The notes: generated by a model from the letters alone, not told the origin. 9,498 nucleotides of DNA from Chloroflexota bacterium (GCA_023250255.1 JAHFBB010000020.1:1-9498); one strand, 5' to 3'; counted from the first letter of the stretch, positions 1 to 7,536 are shown. Translations and numbers: made by a program.

Positions 1-501
1 CGCGGCGGGCGCGGCTGGCGAGAGGGGACCCAGTTCAGCTCGAACGCGCGAACCACACGCCAGATCGGTCGCCGCCTTGGTCGCCGCGCGCTGCCCGGAA
101 CCCTTATCGCGCTGCGCGGGCCCTTGGGAGCGGGCAAGACCCAATTGGCGAAGGGTGTTGCCGAGGGTCTGGGCATCGACTCCGTGGTGAATTCACCGAC
201 ATTCATCATCGTCAACGAACACCGGGGGCGACTGCCGCTGTTTCATGCGGATGCCTACCGCCTGGCCGATGGCGCTGAAGCGCGTGCCGCCGGCCTGTTC
301 GACGAACGGCAGGAATCCGGGGTGACCGTGATCGAGTGGGCCGAACGTGTCGAGGAGTGGCTGCCGGCGGATCGATTGGAGATCGATCTGGCGATCGACC
401 CGACCCGGCCGGGGCGCCGTGCCCTGCGCTGGCGGGCGATGGGCCCGCTCCATGATGCCCTCGCCCGGTCTGCCCGCCTGCGGAGCGAACCCTCCAGGTG
501 A
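1..501 (+). CDS. tsaE: tRNA t6A biosynthesis ATPase TsaE (5' partial)
   Basis: TsaE is the small P-loop ATPase that works with TsaB and TsaD to make N6-threonylcarbamoyladenosine at A37 of ANN-decoding tRNAs in the cytoplasm. The frame is open from base 1 with no ATG, GTG or TTG before 124. The TTG at 124 cannot be the start because it lies inside the Walker A motif GPLGAGKT (118-141), and the preceding residues (a TTRQIGRRL helix) belong to the family's N-terminal part. The true start is therefore upstream of the window; 166 residues are visible. Other family motifs are NSPTF (190-204), HADAYRL (244-264) and VIEWAER (328-348). The gene ends in TGA at 499-501, and tsaB starts at GTG 498, a 4-base GTGA overlap that suggests translational coupling. 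Family assignment is firm; only the start is unknown. Confidence 0.95.
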   Translation, partial: RGGRGWREGTQFSSNARTTRQIGRRLGRRALPGTLIALRGPLGAGKTQLAKGVAEGLGIDSVVNSPTFIIVNEHRGRLPLFHADAYRLADGAEARAAGLFDERQESGVTVIEWAERVEEWLPADRLEIDLAIDPTRPGRRALRWRAMGPLHDALARSARLRSEPSR

Positions 502-1130
502 TCATCGGTCTGGATGCGGCCAGCCCAGACGCCTCGGTCGCCCTTCTCGAACCCAGCGGTGAACTCATCCGTTCATCGGTCGGCGCGGCTGGTGGGCAGG
601 GTGAAGACCTCTTGGGGATCCTCCTCGACCTCCTTGCGGACGCCGACCGCCGGCTCACGGCCGTCTCGGCCATTGGTGTTGGCCTTGGCCCAGGGTCGTT
701 CACCGGACTGCGTGCGGCGCTGAGCCTCGCAAAGGGCCTGGCGATTGGCCTCGAGCGACCGATCGTTGGCGTGCCGAGCCTGTGGGCCTGGCTTGAGTGC
801 GAGCCCAACGCTCAGGCCGCGCTCAGTCGTGCCGGAGCAGCGCAGGTCCATCTGCTGCTCCGCGGTTGGCCAGAGCCGCGATTGGTGGCGGTCGATGCTC
901 TCCCGACCGGGCTGGCGAACCATCCGGTCGTTGCGTCGCTTGATCTGGCGGCTGAGCGTCATCTGACCTCGGCCATCGGTCCGACCGGGGCCGCCGAAAC
1001 GATCGGCCGGGTTGCGGCTCGCCGGCTGGCTGCCGGCGACGCCGACGACGTGGCGCGCCTGGAACCGCTGTACAGCCAGCTTCCCCGCGGAATCACCCGA
1101 CTCGACGAACGTGAGATCCGATGGCTGTGA
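498..1130 (+). CDS. tsaB: t6A biosynthesis scaffold protein TsaB
   Basis: TsaB (YeaZ) is an ASKHA-fold pseudo-enzyme that dimerises with TsaD and recruits TsaE in the threonylcarbamoyl-transfer complex. The 210-residue product begins MIIGLDAASPDASVALL, the typical first strand-loop of the ASKHA fold. It carries the signature GLGPGSFTGLRAAL at about residues 62-76, followed by the AKGLA helix and a GVPSL segment. The C-terminus contains EPLYSQLPRGI, like the family's usual end. The length is slightly below the 231 residues of the E. coli protein. The GTG start lies in the GTGA overlap with the tsaE stop; no strong Shine-Dalgarno sequence is visible, so coupling to tsaE is likely. The stop (1128-1130) overlaps the start of rimI. 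TsaD, encoded two genes downstream, is its obligate partner. Confidence 0.95.
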   Translation: MIIGLDAASPDASVALLEPSGELIRSSVGAAGGQGEDLLGILLDLLADADRRLTAVSAIGVGLGPGSFTGLRAALSLAKGLAIGLERPIVGVPSLWAWLECEPNAQAALSRAGAAQVHLLLRGWPEPRLVAVDALPTGLANHPVVASLDLAAERHLTSAIGPTGAAETIGRVAARRLAAGDADDVARLEPLYSQLPRGITRLDEREIRWL

Positions 1131-1639
1131 TGGATCGGATCACGGTCGAGCCGATGGTGGTCGCCGACATCCCGGCGGCGCACGAGATCGAGCGTTTGAG
1201 CTTCAGCACCCCCTGGCCCGCGCAGGCATTCCATGATGAACTCACCACCAACGGGCTGGCGCATTACGTCGTCGCCCGGCGCAAGGACCGTGTCGTCGGC
1301 TTCGCCGGTGCCTGGCTGATGGTCGACGAGGCGCACATCACCACCTTCAGCGTGCACCCAGATCACCGGCGCAGAGGAGTCGGACGCCGACTCCTGTTGG
1401 CCCTGATCGATCGTGCGCAGGCGCTGGGCGCCGTCCGCATGACCCTCGAGGTTCGGCCGTCCAACCGCGCGGCCCGGGCGCTCTACCGCGAGTACGGATT
1501 CAACGACCAGGGACGGCGCCCGGGGTATTACACCGACGACGGCGAGGATGCGCTGGTGATGACCACGCCCGCCCTCGACGATCCGGGGTTCCAGGACCTG
1601 CTGGGATCCGTGCGCCACCGGCTGGAGGCCTCCGCGTGA
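1121..1639 (+). CDS. rimI: GNAT protein N-acetyltransferase, RimI type
   Basis: This is a 172-residue GCN5-related acetyltransferase of the RimI family. In E. coli RimI acetylates the N-terminal alanine of ribosomal protein S18, but many bacterial RimI proteins are broader N-alpha acetyltransferases, so the substrate here is not certain. The acetyl-CoA loop RRRGVGRRLL is at residues 83-92. The RimI-typical block LEVRPSNRAARALYREYGF spans about 109-127; by alignment from memory it holds the catalytic glutamate (E110) and tyrosine (Y122). PGYY and a DALVM strand follow. There are two possible starts: ATG 1121, giving a 10-base overlap with tsaB, or ATG 1130, giving a one-base TGATG overlap; the second costs only three residues. 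The tsaB-rimI-tsaD order is common in bacteria. Confidence 0.92.
   Translation: MAVMDRITVEPMVVADIPAAHEIERLSFSTPWPAQAFHDELTTNGLAHYVVARRKDRVVGFAGAWLMVDEAHITTFSVHPDHRRRGVGRRLLLALIDRAQALGAVRMTLEVRPSNRAARALYREYGFNDQGRRPGYYTDDGEDALVMTTPALDDPGFQDLLGSVRHRLEASA
1624..1628 (+). promoter_or_regulatory. Shine-Dalgarno site for tsaD
   Basis: GGAGG lies seven bases before the GTG at 1636, inside the end of rimI. It is the clearest Shine-Dalgarno match in the operon; the other junctions mostly have weak or no matches and probably depend on coupling. It supports GTG 1636 as the true tsaD start. Confidence 0.7.
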
Positions 1640-2673
1640 GCGCCGCGGTGCGCATCCTCGCCATCGAGACCTCGTGCGATGAGACCGGCGTGGCCATCAT
1701 CACCGACGGTCGCCGGATTGAGGCGAACGTGGTGGCCAGCCAGGTCGCCCTGCACGCGGCTAGCGGGGGAATCGTCCCCGAGGTGGCCGCCCGCCAGCAA
1801 CTTCGCTGGATCGGTCCGGCGATTTCCGAGGCGCATCGCCTGGCAGGAACCGACTGGCGCGACATCGATGCCATTGCGGTGACCCACGGCCCCGGCCTCA
1901 TCGGTTCGCTGCTGGTGGGCGTGGGGGTGGCCAAAGCCCTCGCGGTCAGCCGAGATCTGCCGCTCATTGGGGTAAATCACATCGAGGGTCACATCTATGC
2001 GAACTGGCTGACCGATGACGATCCATCCAGCGAGCCGCTTGAGCCCCCGTTTCCCTTGCTCTGCCTGGTCGTCTCGGGCGGGCATACCCAGTTGATCCTG
2101 ATGGCCGGTCACGGCCGCTATCGGCTCCTGGGACAGACCGTTGACGATGCCGCCGGAGAGGCGTTCGACAAGGTTGGACGATTGCTTGGCCTGCCGTACC
2201 CGGGCGGTCCGGCCATCTCGGCTGTCGCCAGCGACGCACGGCCGGTCACGCGCTTCCCGCGCGCCCGAACGGCCGGACGGTTCGACTTCAGTTTTTCCGG
2301 ATTGAAGACCGCTGTCATGCGCGAGGTGGAGGGCTATCGGGCGCGGGGCGAACCCATCCCGGTGGACGGTCTGGCAGCGGCCTTCGAGGAAGCGGTGGTC
2401 GGCGCGCTGACTGCCCGGACCGTTACGGCCGCGGAGGAATTCGGCGTGGCGGCGGTGGCCCTTGGTGGCGGTGTCGCCGCCAATCGCACACTCCGGGCAA
2501 CCATGGCCGAGCGCCTGAACGGTATCCCGCTGCTGGTCCCGCGTCCGGCCTGGTGCACCGATAACGCCGCCATGATCGGTGCCGCGGCCGCCGGCCATTT
2601 CCGGGCGGGCGAGCGGGCTGACCGCAGCCTGCGAGCGGTACCCTCCCTGGCCCTGCCCTGGACGACCGGATGA
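1636..2673 (+). CDS. tsaD: tRNA N6-adenosine threonylcarbamoyltransferase TsaD
   Basis: TsaD (Gcp/YgjD/Kae1 family) transfers the threonylcarbamoyl group from threonylcarbamoyl-AMP to A37 of tRNA. The 345-residue product is full length. It opens with ILAIETSCDETGVAI, contains THGPGLIGSLLVG (about 83-95), and has the metal-binding histidines H115 and H119 in NHIEGHIYANW. VVSGGHTQL is at about 145-153, GEAFDKVGRLLGLPYPGG at about 174-191, FSFSGLKTAV at 219-228, LGGGVAANRTLR at 277-288, and the third metal ligand D309 lies in CTDNAAMIG. The start is GTG 1636 within a GTGA overlap with the rimI stop, supported by a good GGAGG seven bases upstream. The protein works with TsaB and TsaE encoded upstream; TsaC, which makes the intermediate, is not in this window. 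Confidence 0.97.
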   Translation: MSAAVRILAIETSCDETGVAIITDGRRIEANVVASQVALHAASGGIVPEVAARQQLRWIGPAISEAHRLAGTDWRDIDAIAVTHGPGLIGSLLVGVGVAKALAVSRDLPLIGVNHIEGHIYANWLTDDDPSSEPLEPPFPLLCLVVSGGHTQLILMAGHGRYRLLGQTVDDAAGEAFDKVGRLLGLPYPGGPAISAVASDARPVTRFPRARTAGRFDFSFSGLKTAVMREVEGYRARGEPIPVDGLAAAFEEAVVGALTARTVTAAEEFGVAAVALGGGVAANRTLRATMAERLNGIPLLVPRPAWCTDNAAMIGAAAAGHFRAGERADRSLRAVPSLALPWTTG

Positions 2674-3533
2674 CGAACCGACCGCCCACCCCGGGCGAAC
2701 TCCAGCGCCTGTTGCGCCGGGAGGGCCTTCAGCCACGGCACAGCCTGAGTCAGAACTTCCTGACCGATGACGACGCCCTGGACAGCATCGTCAGCGCGGC
2801 GGATCTGACGGCTGGTGATCGTGTCCTGGAGATCGGACCCGGGCTGGGCGTCCTCACCCGTCGCCTGCTGGCCGCTGGCTGCGAGGTCATTGCCGTTGAG
2901 ATCGATCCCCGGCTGGCCGAGTACCTGCGCCGCGAGTTCGATACCGAACCGCACCTGCGGCTGATCGAAGGAGATGCCCTTGGCCTGGACCCCGAGGAGC
3001 TGTTCGTCGGCGGCGGCTACAAGGTGGTTGCCAACATTCCGTACCACATCACCAGCCCGTTGCTCCATCTCGTGCTGGGCGGTCCACATCCGCCTGACGT
3101 GGCGGTTCTGCTCGTCCAGCGCGAGGTAGCCGAGCGAGTTGCGGCCCCGGCGGGTTCGATGTCCTACCTGTCGGTATTCGTGCAGAACATCGCCGAGGCG
3201 GAGGTGGTGGCCCGGGTCCCGGCGGCCGCCTTCGAGCCGGCCCCGGATGTCGACTCGGCGGTCCTGCGGCTCATTCGCCGCCCAACGCCTGCCGTGGCAC
3301 TGGACGACGACCGGGATGGATTCCATCGGATTGTGCAGGCGGGGTTCCGTCAGCGACGCAAGCAAGTGCACAACGGACTGAGTCGTGAGCTGCCGCTGGA
3401 TCGCCCCGTTGTCGAGGCGGCGCTTGCCACGTGTGCCATCGCGCCGGATCGGCGCCCGCAGACGCTGACGGTGGACGAATGGGTGTGCCTGTTCGGCGAA
3501 CTCGGTCCAGCGTTGGCGGCGCTGCCGACATGA
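2670..3533 (+). CDS. rsmA: 16S rRNA (A1518/A1519-N6) dimethyltransferase RsmA
   Basis: RsmA (KsgA) dimethylates two adjacent adenines in the 3'-terminal helix 45 of 16S rRNA using S-adenosylmethionine, a late check in 30S assembly; loss gives kasugamycin resistance. The product has 287 residues, slightly longer than E. coli KsgA (273). The N-terminus has HSLSQNFL (24-31). The SAM-binding motif I is VLEIGPGLG (52-60), the acidic ribose-contact residue is E77 in EID, D102 follows in EGDAL, and the catalytic motif IV is NIPY (122-125). Downstream are VQREVAERV (149-157), the FEPAPDVDSAV segment (188-198) and GFRQRRKQ in the C-terminal helical domain. The ATG start forms ATGA with the tsaD stop, and its own stop forms ATGA with ispE. 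Confidence 0.97.
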   Translation: MTNRPPTPGELQRLLRREGLQPRHSLSQNFLTDDDALDSIVSAADLTAGDRVLEIGPGLGVLTRRLLAAGCEVIAVEIDPRLAEYLRREFDTEPHLRLIEGDALGLDPEELFVGGGYKVVANIPYHITSPLLHLVLGGPHPPDVAVLLVQREVAERVAAPAGSMSYLSVFVQNIAEAEVVARVPAAAFEPAPDVDSAVLRLIRRPTPAVALDDDRDGFHRIVQAGFRQRRKQVHNGLSRELPLDRPVVEAALATCAIAPDRRPQTLTVDEWVCLFGELGPALAALPT

Positions 3534-4402
3534 CCGACGGCCGCGTCCTCCGCCTGGAAGCCCCGGCCAAGGTCAACCTGTGGCTGCGAGTGCTCGAGCG
3601 TCGCGCGGATGGCTTTCACCAGCTTGAATCAGAGCTGGCGCTGCTCGATCTGGCCGATGTTCTCGTCCTCGAGCGCGGTCCCGGGCGGTTGGTCCTGGAG
3701 CCTTCCGAGGCCGAACTGGCGGAAGATGCCAGCAACCTGGCCTGGCAGGGGGTTGCGGCAGGATTCGGGCGCTGGCCCGCCGGATGGCGGCTGACCCTGA
3801 CTAAGACCATTCCGCTGGCTGCCGGTTTGGGCGGCGGCTCATCGGATGCGGCTGCAGCCTGGCGGCTCGCTCGTTGTCTGTTGTCCGGGGTCGATCCGAA
3901 CCCGTCGCCGGCGGAACTGAGCCGGCTTGCGCTGATCGGAGCCGATGTCCCGTTCTTCGCGGCGGCAACGCCGTCGGCCGTCGTAACTGGGATTGGCGAG
4001 GTGATAGTTCCCCGCGCCGCTCCCGAGCCCGATCCGATCGTGCTCATTCACCCTCCGTTCGCTCTGTCCACGGCCGCGGTGTTCGCCGCCACCATCCCGG
4101 CCGATTGGTCGCGACAGGCCGCCGCGGGTGACGAGTCGCGGAACGACCTGTTGCCGGCCGCACTTCGCCTGGCTCCGGCGCTGGGCGACGTCGTGGCGGC
4201 AGTGCGCCGCGCGGGGTATGAGGGGCATCTGTCCGGATCGGGTCCAACGGTCTGGGTGCGGGAGCCCGATCCCGAGCGTGCACATGCCCTGGCGGAGCGC
4301 CTGACGATTGCCGATCTGCGCGTCAGCCTGACCCGTCTGCGGACCGAACCCGCTAGCATCGCCACGATGCATACCCACGATTCGCCTCGCGGCCGCTCAT
4401 GA
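3530..4402 (+). CDS. ispE: 4-diphosphocytidyl-2-C-methyl-D-erythritol kinase IspE
   Basis: IspE phosphorylates CDP-methylerythritol at the 2-hydroxyl using ATP, the fourth step of the MEP (non-mevalonate) isoprenoid pathway. It is a GHMP kinase. The 290-residue product has APAKVNLWL (11-19) with the conserved lysine K14, FHQLES near 29-34, the ATP-binding glycine loop PLAAGLGGGSSDAAAAW (95-111), the catalytic aspartate D139 in GADVPFF, and the third GHMP motif SGSGPTVWV (235-243). I chose ATG 3530 over an in-frame GTG at 3431 because it gives the family N-terminus and the ATGA overlap with rsmA seen at most junctions. The last 16 or so residues (ASIATMHTHDSPRGRS) look like an unconserved tail. 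The isoprenoid units made in this pathway would feed the prenyl synthase encoded at 7533-8582. Confidence 0.96.
   Translation: MTDGRVLRLEAPAKVNLWLRVLERRADGFHQLESELALLDLADVLVLERGPGRLVLEPSEAELAEDASNLAWQGVAAGFGRWPAGWRLTLTKTIPLAAGLGGGSSDAAAAWRLARCLLSGVDPNPSPAELSRLALIGADVPFFAAATPSAVVTGIGEVIVPRAAPEPDPIVLIHPPFALSTAAVFAATIPADWSRQAAAGDESRNDLLPAALRLAPALGDVVAAVRRAGYEGHLSGSGPTVWVREPDPERAHALAERLTIADLRVSLTRLRTEPASIATMHTHDSPRGRS
4354..4359 (+). promoter_or_regulatory. possible internal -10 box (TAGCAT)
   Basis: TAGCAT matches TANNNT and is followed after seven bases by an ATG (4367) that is in the ispE frame. The arrangement resembles a leaderless promoter, but that ATG would give only the last 11 residues of IspE. 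If active, transcription starting near 4366 would instead give a leader of about 33 bases for ridA-glmU and the membrane protein gene. No -35 is evident, and one six-base match is weak evidence. Confidence 0.22.
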
Positions 4403-4797
4403 CAGGGCGACGGGTCATCCAGATTCCGAATGCGCCGGCGCCGGTCGCACCGTACAGCCAGGCCATTGTTCGGGATGGTCTGGTCTTTTGTTCGGGCGCG
4501 GTTGGGACGAACCCAACGACCGGCCAGCTCGTCGACGGCGGAGCTTCCGGCCAGGCCGGTCAGGCACTCGAGAATATCGCGGCCATTCTCGAAGCGGCGG
4601 GCTCCGGTCTGGACCTGATCCTGAAGGCATCGATCTTCCTGGTCGACATGGCTGACTGGGCAGCCGTCAACGACGTCTATCGGGAACGCATGCCCCAGCC
4701 ATTTCCGGCCCGGACGACCGTGGTCGTGCAGGCGCTGCCGCTCGGTGCGCAGGTGGAAATCGAAGTCCTGGCCGCGGTGCGCAGCGAACCGTCATGA
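4399..4797 (+). CDS. ridA: RidA family enamine/imine deaminase
   Basis: RidA (YjgF/YER057c/UK114 family) hydrolyses reactive enamine/imine intermediates such as 2-aminoacrylate released by PLP enzymes, protecting other enzymes from damage. It is a small trimeric cytoplasmic protein. The 132-residue product is full length. It has the N-terminal APAPVAPYSQAI segment (12-23), the GLVFCSGAVG strand (27-36), the QALENIAAILEAAG helix (55-68), and the signature PFPARTTVVV (101-110) containing the conserved substrate-binding arginine R105. The glutamate E122 lies in VEIEVLA. The start ATG 4399 is in an ATGA overlap with the ispE stop and the end overlaps glmU in the same way. In B. subtilis the homologue YabJ also lies between ispE and glmU, so this position is inherited gene order. 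Its metabolic partner here is not shown by the sequence. Confidence 0.94.
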   Translation: MTGRRVIQIPNAPAPVAPYSQAIVRDGLVFCSGAVGTNPTTGQLVDGGASGQAGQALENIAAILEAAGSGLDLILKASIFLVDMADWAAVNDVYRERMPQPFPARTTVVVQALPLGAQVEIEVLAAVRSEPS

Positions 4798-6149
4798 GCG
4801 CGGTGGCCGGCCTTGTGCTGGCAGCCGGGCAGGGGACCCGCATGCGTTCGCGCCTGCCGAAGGTGCTCCATCCGCTGGCAGGACGCGCGATGATCGACCA
4901 TGTCCTGGCCGCGTGTGCCGCGGCGAACCTGGATCCGCTGGTCGTGGTCACCGGGCACGGCGGAGACCAGGTCGAGACCGCCCTCGGCAGCCGTCCGGTC
5001 GTTCGTCAGGATCCCCAGCGCGGAACGGCGGACGCGGTGAAGATCGGTTTGACCCGCATCCCCGAATCGGCCCAGCAGTTGGTCGTCACCATGGGCGACG
5101 TGCCGTTGCTGCCCGCAGAGGCCATCGAGGCTTTGTCGAGTGCCCAGGCCGGCGCGGATGCGGCCATCGCGCTGCTGGCGGTGGTGATGGGCGATCCCTC
5201 CGGCTACGGCAGGATCGTGCGTGATTCAAGCGGCAATGTGGCCGCTGTCGTCGAGGAAGCCGATGCCGACGCGGCGGTCCGGACTGTGGTCGAGATTAAT
5301 TCCGGGACGTACTGCTTCGACCTCGGCTGGCTCCGATCGATCATCGACAGCGTGCCGCCGAGTGCGTCGGGGGAGTACTACCTGACCGATCTCGTCCGGC
5401 TGGCGGTCGATGCCGGACGGCGAGTGGTGGTGGTGACCGCCGATGACCCACTGACGGTGACCGGCATCAATGATCGGGTCCAACTGGCTGCGGTCGAGGC
5501 TGCGCTCGTCGCTCGGATCATTGCGGCTCACCAACGGGACGGGGTCACCGTGGTCGATCCGGCCACGACCCGGATCGACGTCGAGGTGACCATCGAGCCG
5601 GATGCGCGCATCGAGCCGTGGACCATCCTCGCTGGTACGACCGCCGTTGGGGCAGGAGCCATCGTCGGGCCGGGGAGCGTGGTGACCGACAGCCGAATCG
5701 GCGCCGACGCCCGGGTGGTGGCGTCCTGGGTGGAGTCGGCCGAGGTCGGGGTGGGAGCACGGATCGGTCCGATGGCCCATCTGCGGGCGGGCAGCGTCAT
5801 TGGCCCGTCGAGCGAGGTCGGCAACTTCGCGGAGGTCAAGAACACCCGTCTCGGACGGGGCGTCCGCCAACACCATTTCAGTTACCTGGGCGATGCCGAG
5901 CTGGGCGATGAGGTCAATGTGGGCGCCGGCACCGTCACCGCCAATTTCGACGGGTCGACCAAGCACCGCACGGTCGTCGGAGCGGGCGCATTCCTCGGGG
6001 TCGACACGACCCTCCGGGCGCCGCTGACGGTGGGCGAGGGAGCGACGACCGGCGCCGGCAGCGTGGTCATCCATGACGTGGCACCCGGCGAGACGGTCGT
6101 GGGTGTTCCGGCCCACCCGATCAGGACCGGCCCGGACGAGCATGCCTGA
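4794..6149 (+). CDS. glmU: bifunctional UDP-N-acetylglucosamine pyrophosphorylase / GlcN-1-P acetyltransferase GlmU
   Basis: GlmU acetylates glucosamine-1-phosphate and then uridylylates the product to UDP-GlcNAc, the precursor of peptidoglycan and other glycans. The 451-residue length is normal (E. coli 456). The N-terminal pyrophosphorylase domain has LVLAAGQGTRMRS (7-19) with K23, QRGTADAV (75-82), the metal-binding D102 in GDVPLL, GYGRIVRD (137-144), EINSGTY (167-173) and N226 in GIND. A left-handed beta-helix follows from about 255, with LRAG (330-333), VKN (348-350), the catalytic-type histidine in HHFSYLGDAELG (360-371), VGAGTVTANFDG (376-387), K390, and AGSVVIHDV near the end. Two departures from the usual motifs (GTxHA to GTADA; NHLSYLGDA to HHFSYLGDA) are noted separately; all residues I recognise as essential are otherwise present. 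It starts at ATGA with ridA and overlaps the next gene by eight bases. Confidence 0.96.
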   Translation: MSAVAGLVLAAGQGTRMRSRLPKVLHPLAGRAMIDHVLAACAAANLDPLVVVTGHGGDQVETALGSRPVVRQDPQRGTADAVKIGLTRIPESAQQLVVTMGDVPLLPAEAIEALSSAQAGADAAIALLAVVMGDPSGYGRIVRDSSGNVAAVVEEADADAAVRTVVEINSGTYCFDLGWLRSIIDSVPPSASGEYYLTDLVRLAVDAGRRVVVVTADDPLTVTGINDRVQLAAVEAALVARIIAAHQRDGVTVVDPATTRIDVEVTIEPDARIEPWTILAGTTAVGAGAIVGPGSVVTDSRIGADARVVASWVESAEVGVGARIGPMAHLRAGSVIGPSSEVGNFAEVKNTRLGRGVRQHHFSYLGDAELGDEVNVGAGTVTANFDGSTKHRTVVGAGAFLGVDTTLRAPLTVGEGATTGAGSVVIHDVAPGETVVGVPAHPIRTGPDEHA

Positions 6150-7536
6150 CGGAGCGACCACCGGCAGTTGGGGGCTCGATCTGCTGCTGGTGTTGATCCT
6201 CATCGGGATCGGCGGGTTCTTCGCGGCCTCCGAGATTGCGCTGCTCACCGTCAAGCGTCATCGGCTCGATCAACTCGCCGAACGGGGGAATCGGTCCGCC
6301 GACGTCGCGCGTCGGCTGACCGAAGATCCGAATCGGTTCCTGGCGACCATCCAGGTGGCGATCACGTTCCTCGGCTTCCTCGCCTCGGCCGTCGGCGCCG
6401 TGTCCCTGTCGGGCTCGGTTGCGCGACTCATCGAGCAGGTCCCGTGGACGTGGCTGCAGCAGTCGGCGGACACCATTGCCTTCCTTCTGGTCACCCTGCT
6501 GATCGCGCTGGCCTCGATCGTGGTCGGCGAACTCGTGCCCAAGACCCTCGCCCTCAACTACCCCGAGCGGCTGTCGTTGATCGTCTCGCGCCCGCTGAAA
6601 CTCCTCGAGCGGGTGCTGGCGCCGCTGGTGTGGGTCGTGTCGCGGATGAGCCTGGTGCTGGTCCGCCTGCTCGGTGGCCGCGAGAGACCGCAGGCCGGCT
6701 TCCTGTCGGTCGAGGAGCTGAAGATGCTCGTCGCCACCGGCTCGCAGCAGGGTCAGATCGAGGAGGTCGAGAAGGAGATGATCCACGGGGTCATCGAGCT
6801 TGGCGACACGAGCGTCCACGAGGTCATGATTCCGCGGATCGGCATCCGGGCGGTGGAGGTCAGCGAGCCCTTGGCCGAGATTCTCGCGTTCGTCATTCGC
6901 GCCGGCCATTCACGGGTCCCGGTCTACGAGGAAAGCCTCGACAACATCGTCGGCATTCTGTACGCCAAGGATTTGTTGTCCTACCTCGACCCCGCCTCGC
7001 CGGGTCGAGCCGACACCATTGATGTGCGGGCCCTGGCACGACCGGCGTTCTACGTGGCCGAATCGAAACGGGTGGACGAACTCCTTGCCGAAATGCGCGC
7101 GAATCGGCGCCATCTGGCCATCGTGGTGGACGAATACGGGGGCACCGCTGGCCTGGTGACCTTCGAGGACATCGTCGAGGAGATCGTGGGCGACATCCAG
7201 GACGAGTACGACACCGAGGAGTCGCTGGTCGAACCCATGGAGACCGATGATGGTCGAGTTGCCTATCGGATCAATGGTCGAGTGACCGTCGATGATCTCC
7301 GCGACCTGTTCGGCCTGGGCGATGCCCCCGAAGTGGACGAGGAGGAATACGACACCGTTGGCGGCCTGGTCATCCACCGCGCCGGCCGGATTCCGCTTCC
7401 GGGTGCCGAGATCGATTTTCGCGGGGTGACCCTCCGGGTGGCAGTCGCCGACTCACGACGGGTCAGCACGGTCATCGCCGAGCGGAAGGCGCCGGCCGAA
7501 CCGCCCGGCGGGGCGGACGAGGAGCCGACCGGCTAG
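6142..7536 (+). CDS. CNNM/CBS-pair/CorC-HlyC membrane protein (hemolysin-like, probable divalent-cation efflux)
   Basis: This is a 464-residue inner-membrane protein of the CNNM (DUF21)-CBS-CorC/HlyC family, often named hemolysin C or magnesium/cobalt efflux protein; homologues such as CorC and PaeA are linked to Mg, Co or polyamine export, so the substrate here is uncertain. The CNNM domain spans about 10-185 with hydrophobic segments near 11-35, 69-90, 111-138 and 156-178, including [10 protein letters not shown] (26-35), [11 protein letters not shown] (68-78) and [13 protein letters not shown] (126-138). Two CBS motifs (about 220-285, with [10 protein letters not shown] and HSRVPVYE; and 290-350, with [20 protein letters not shown]) form the adenine-nucleotide-binding pair. 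A CorC/HlyC domain lies at about 370-445 ([20 protein letters not shown]). ATG 6142 is chosen because upstream residues in frame are antiparallel to conserved GlmU coding sequence and are not family-like. The stop TAG shares CTAG with the opposing gene. Confidence 0.93.
   Translation: MPDGATTGSWGLDLLLVLILIGIGGFFAASEIALLTVKRHRLDQLAERGNRSADVARRLTEDPNRFLATIQVAITFLGFLASAVGAVSLSGSVARLIEQVPWTWLQQSADTIAFLLVTLLIALASIVVGELVPKTLALNYPERLSLIVSRPLKLLERVLAPLVWVVSRMSLVLVRLLGGRERPQAGFLSVEELKMLVATGSQQGQIEEVEKEMIHGVIELGDTSVHEVMIPRIGIRAVEVSEPLAEILAFVIRAGHSRVPVYEESLDNIVGILYAKDLLSYLDPASPGRADTIDVRALARPAFYVAESKRVDELLAEMRANRRHLAIVVDEYGGTAGLVTFEDIVEEIVGDIQDEYDTEESLVEPMETDDGRVAYRINGRVTVDDLRDLFGLGDAPEVDEEEYDTVGGLVIHRAGRIPLPGAEIDFRGVTLRVAVADSRRVSTVIAERKAPAEPPGGADEEPTG

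Noticed and set aside
124..126. TTG as a possible tsaE start.
   Set aside because: It lies inside the Walker A motif, and conserved N-terminal residues precede it in an open frame; the start is outside the window.
1528..3371. Long minus-strand frames opposite rimI, tsaD and rsmA (about 400 and 345 codons).
   Set aside because: They lie fully against conserved genes, show low-complexity G/R/H-rich products without motifs, and are explained by GC-biased third codon positions.
3431..3529. In-frame upstream GTG giving IspE 33 more residues.
   Set aside because: The stretch overlaps conserved rsmA coding sequence and the added residues do not resemble IspE; ATG 3530 gives the family N-terminus and an ATGA junction.
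6073..6141. In-frame upstream start adding 23 residues to the membrane protein.
   Set aside because: The region encodes the conserved GlmU C-terminus in another frame; the added residues are basic and Trp/Pro-rich with no family match.
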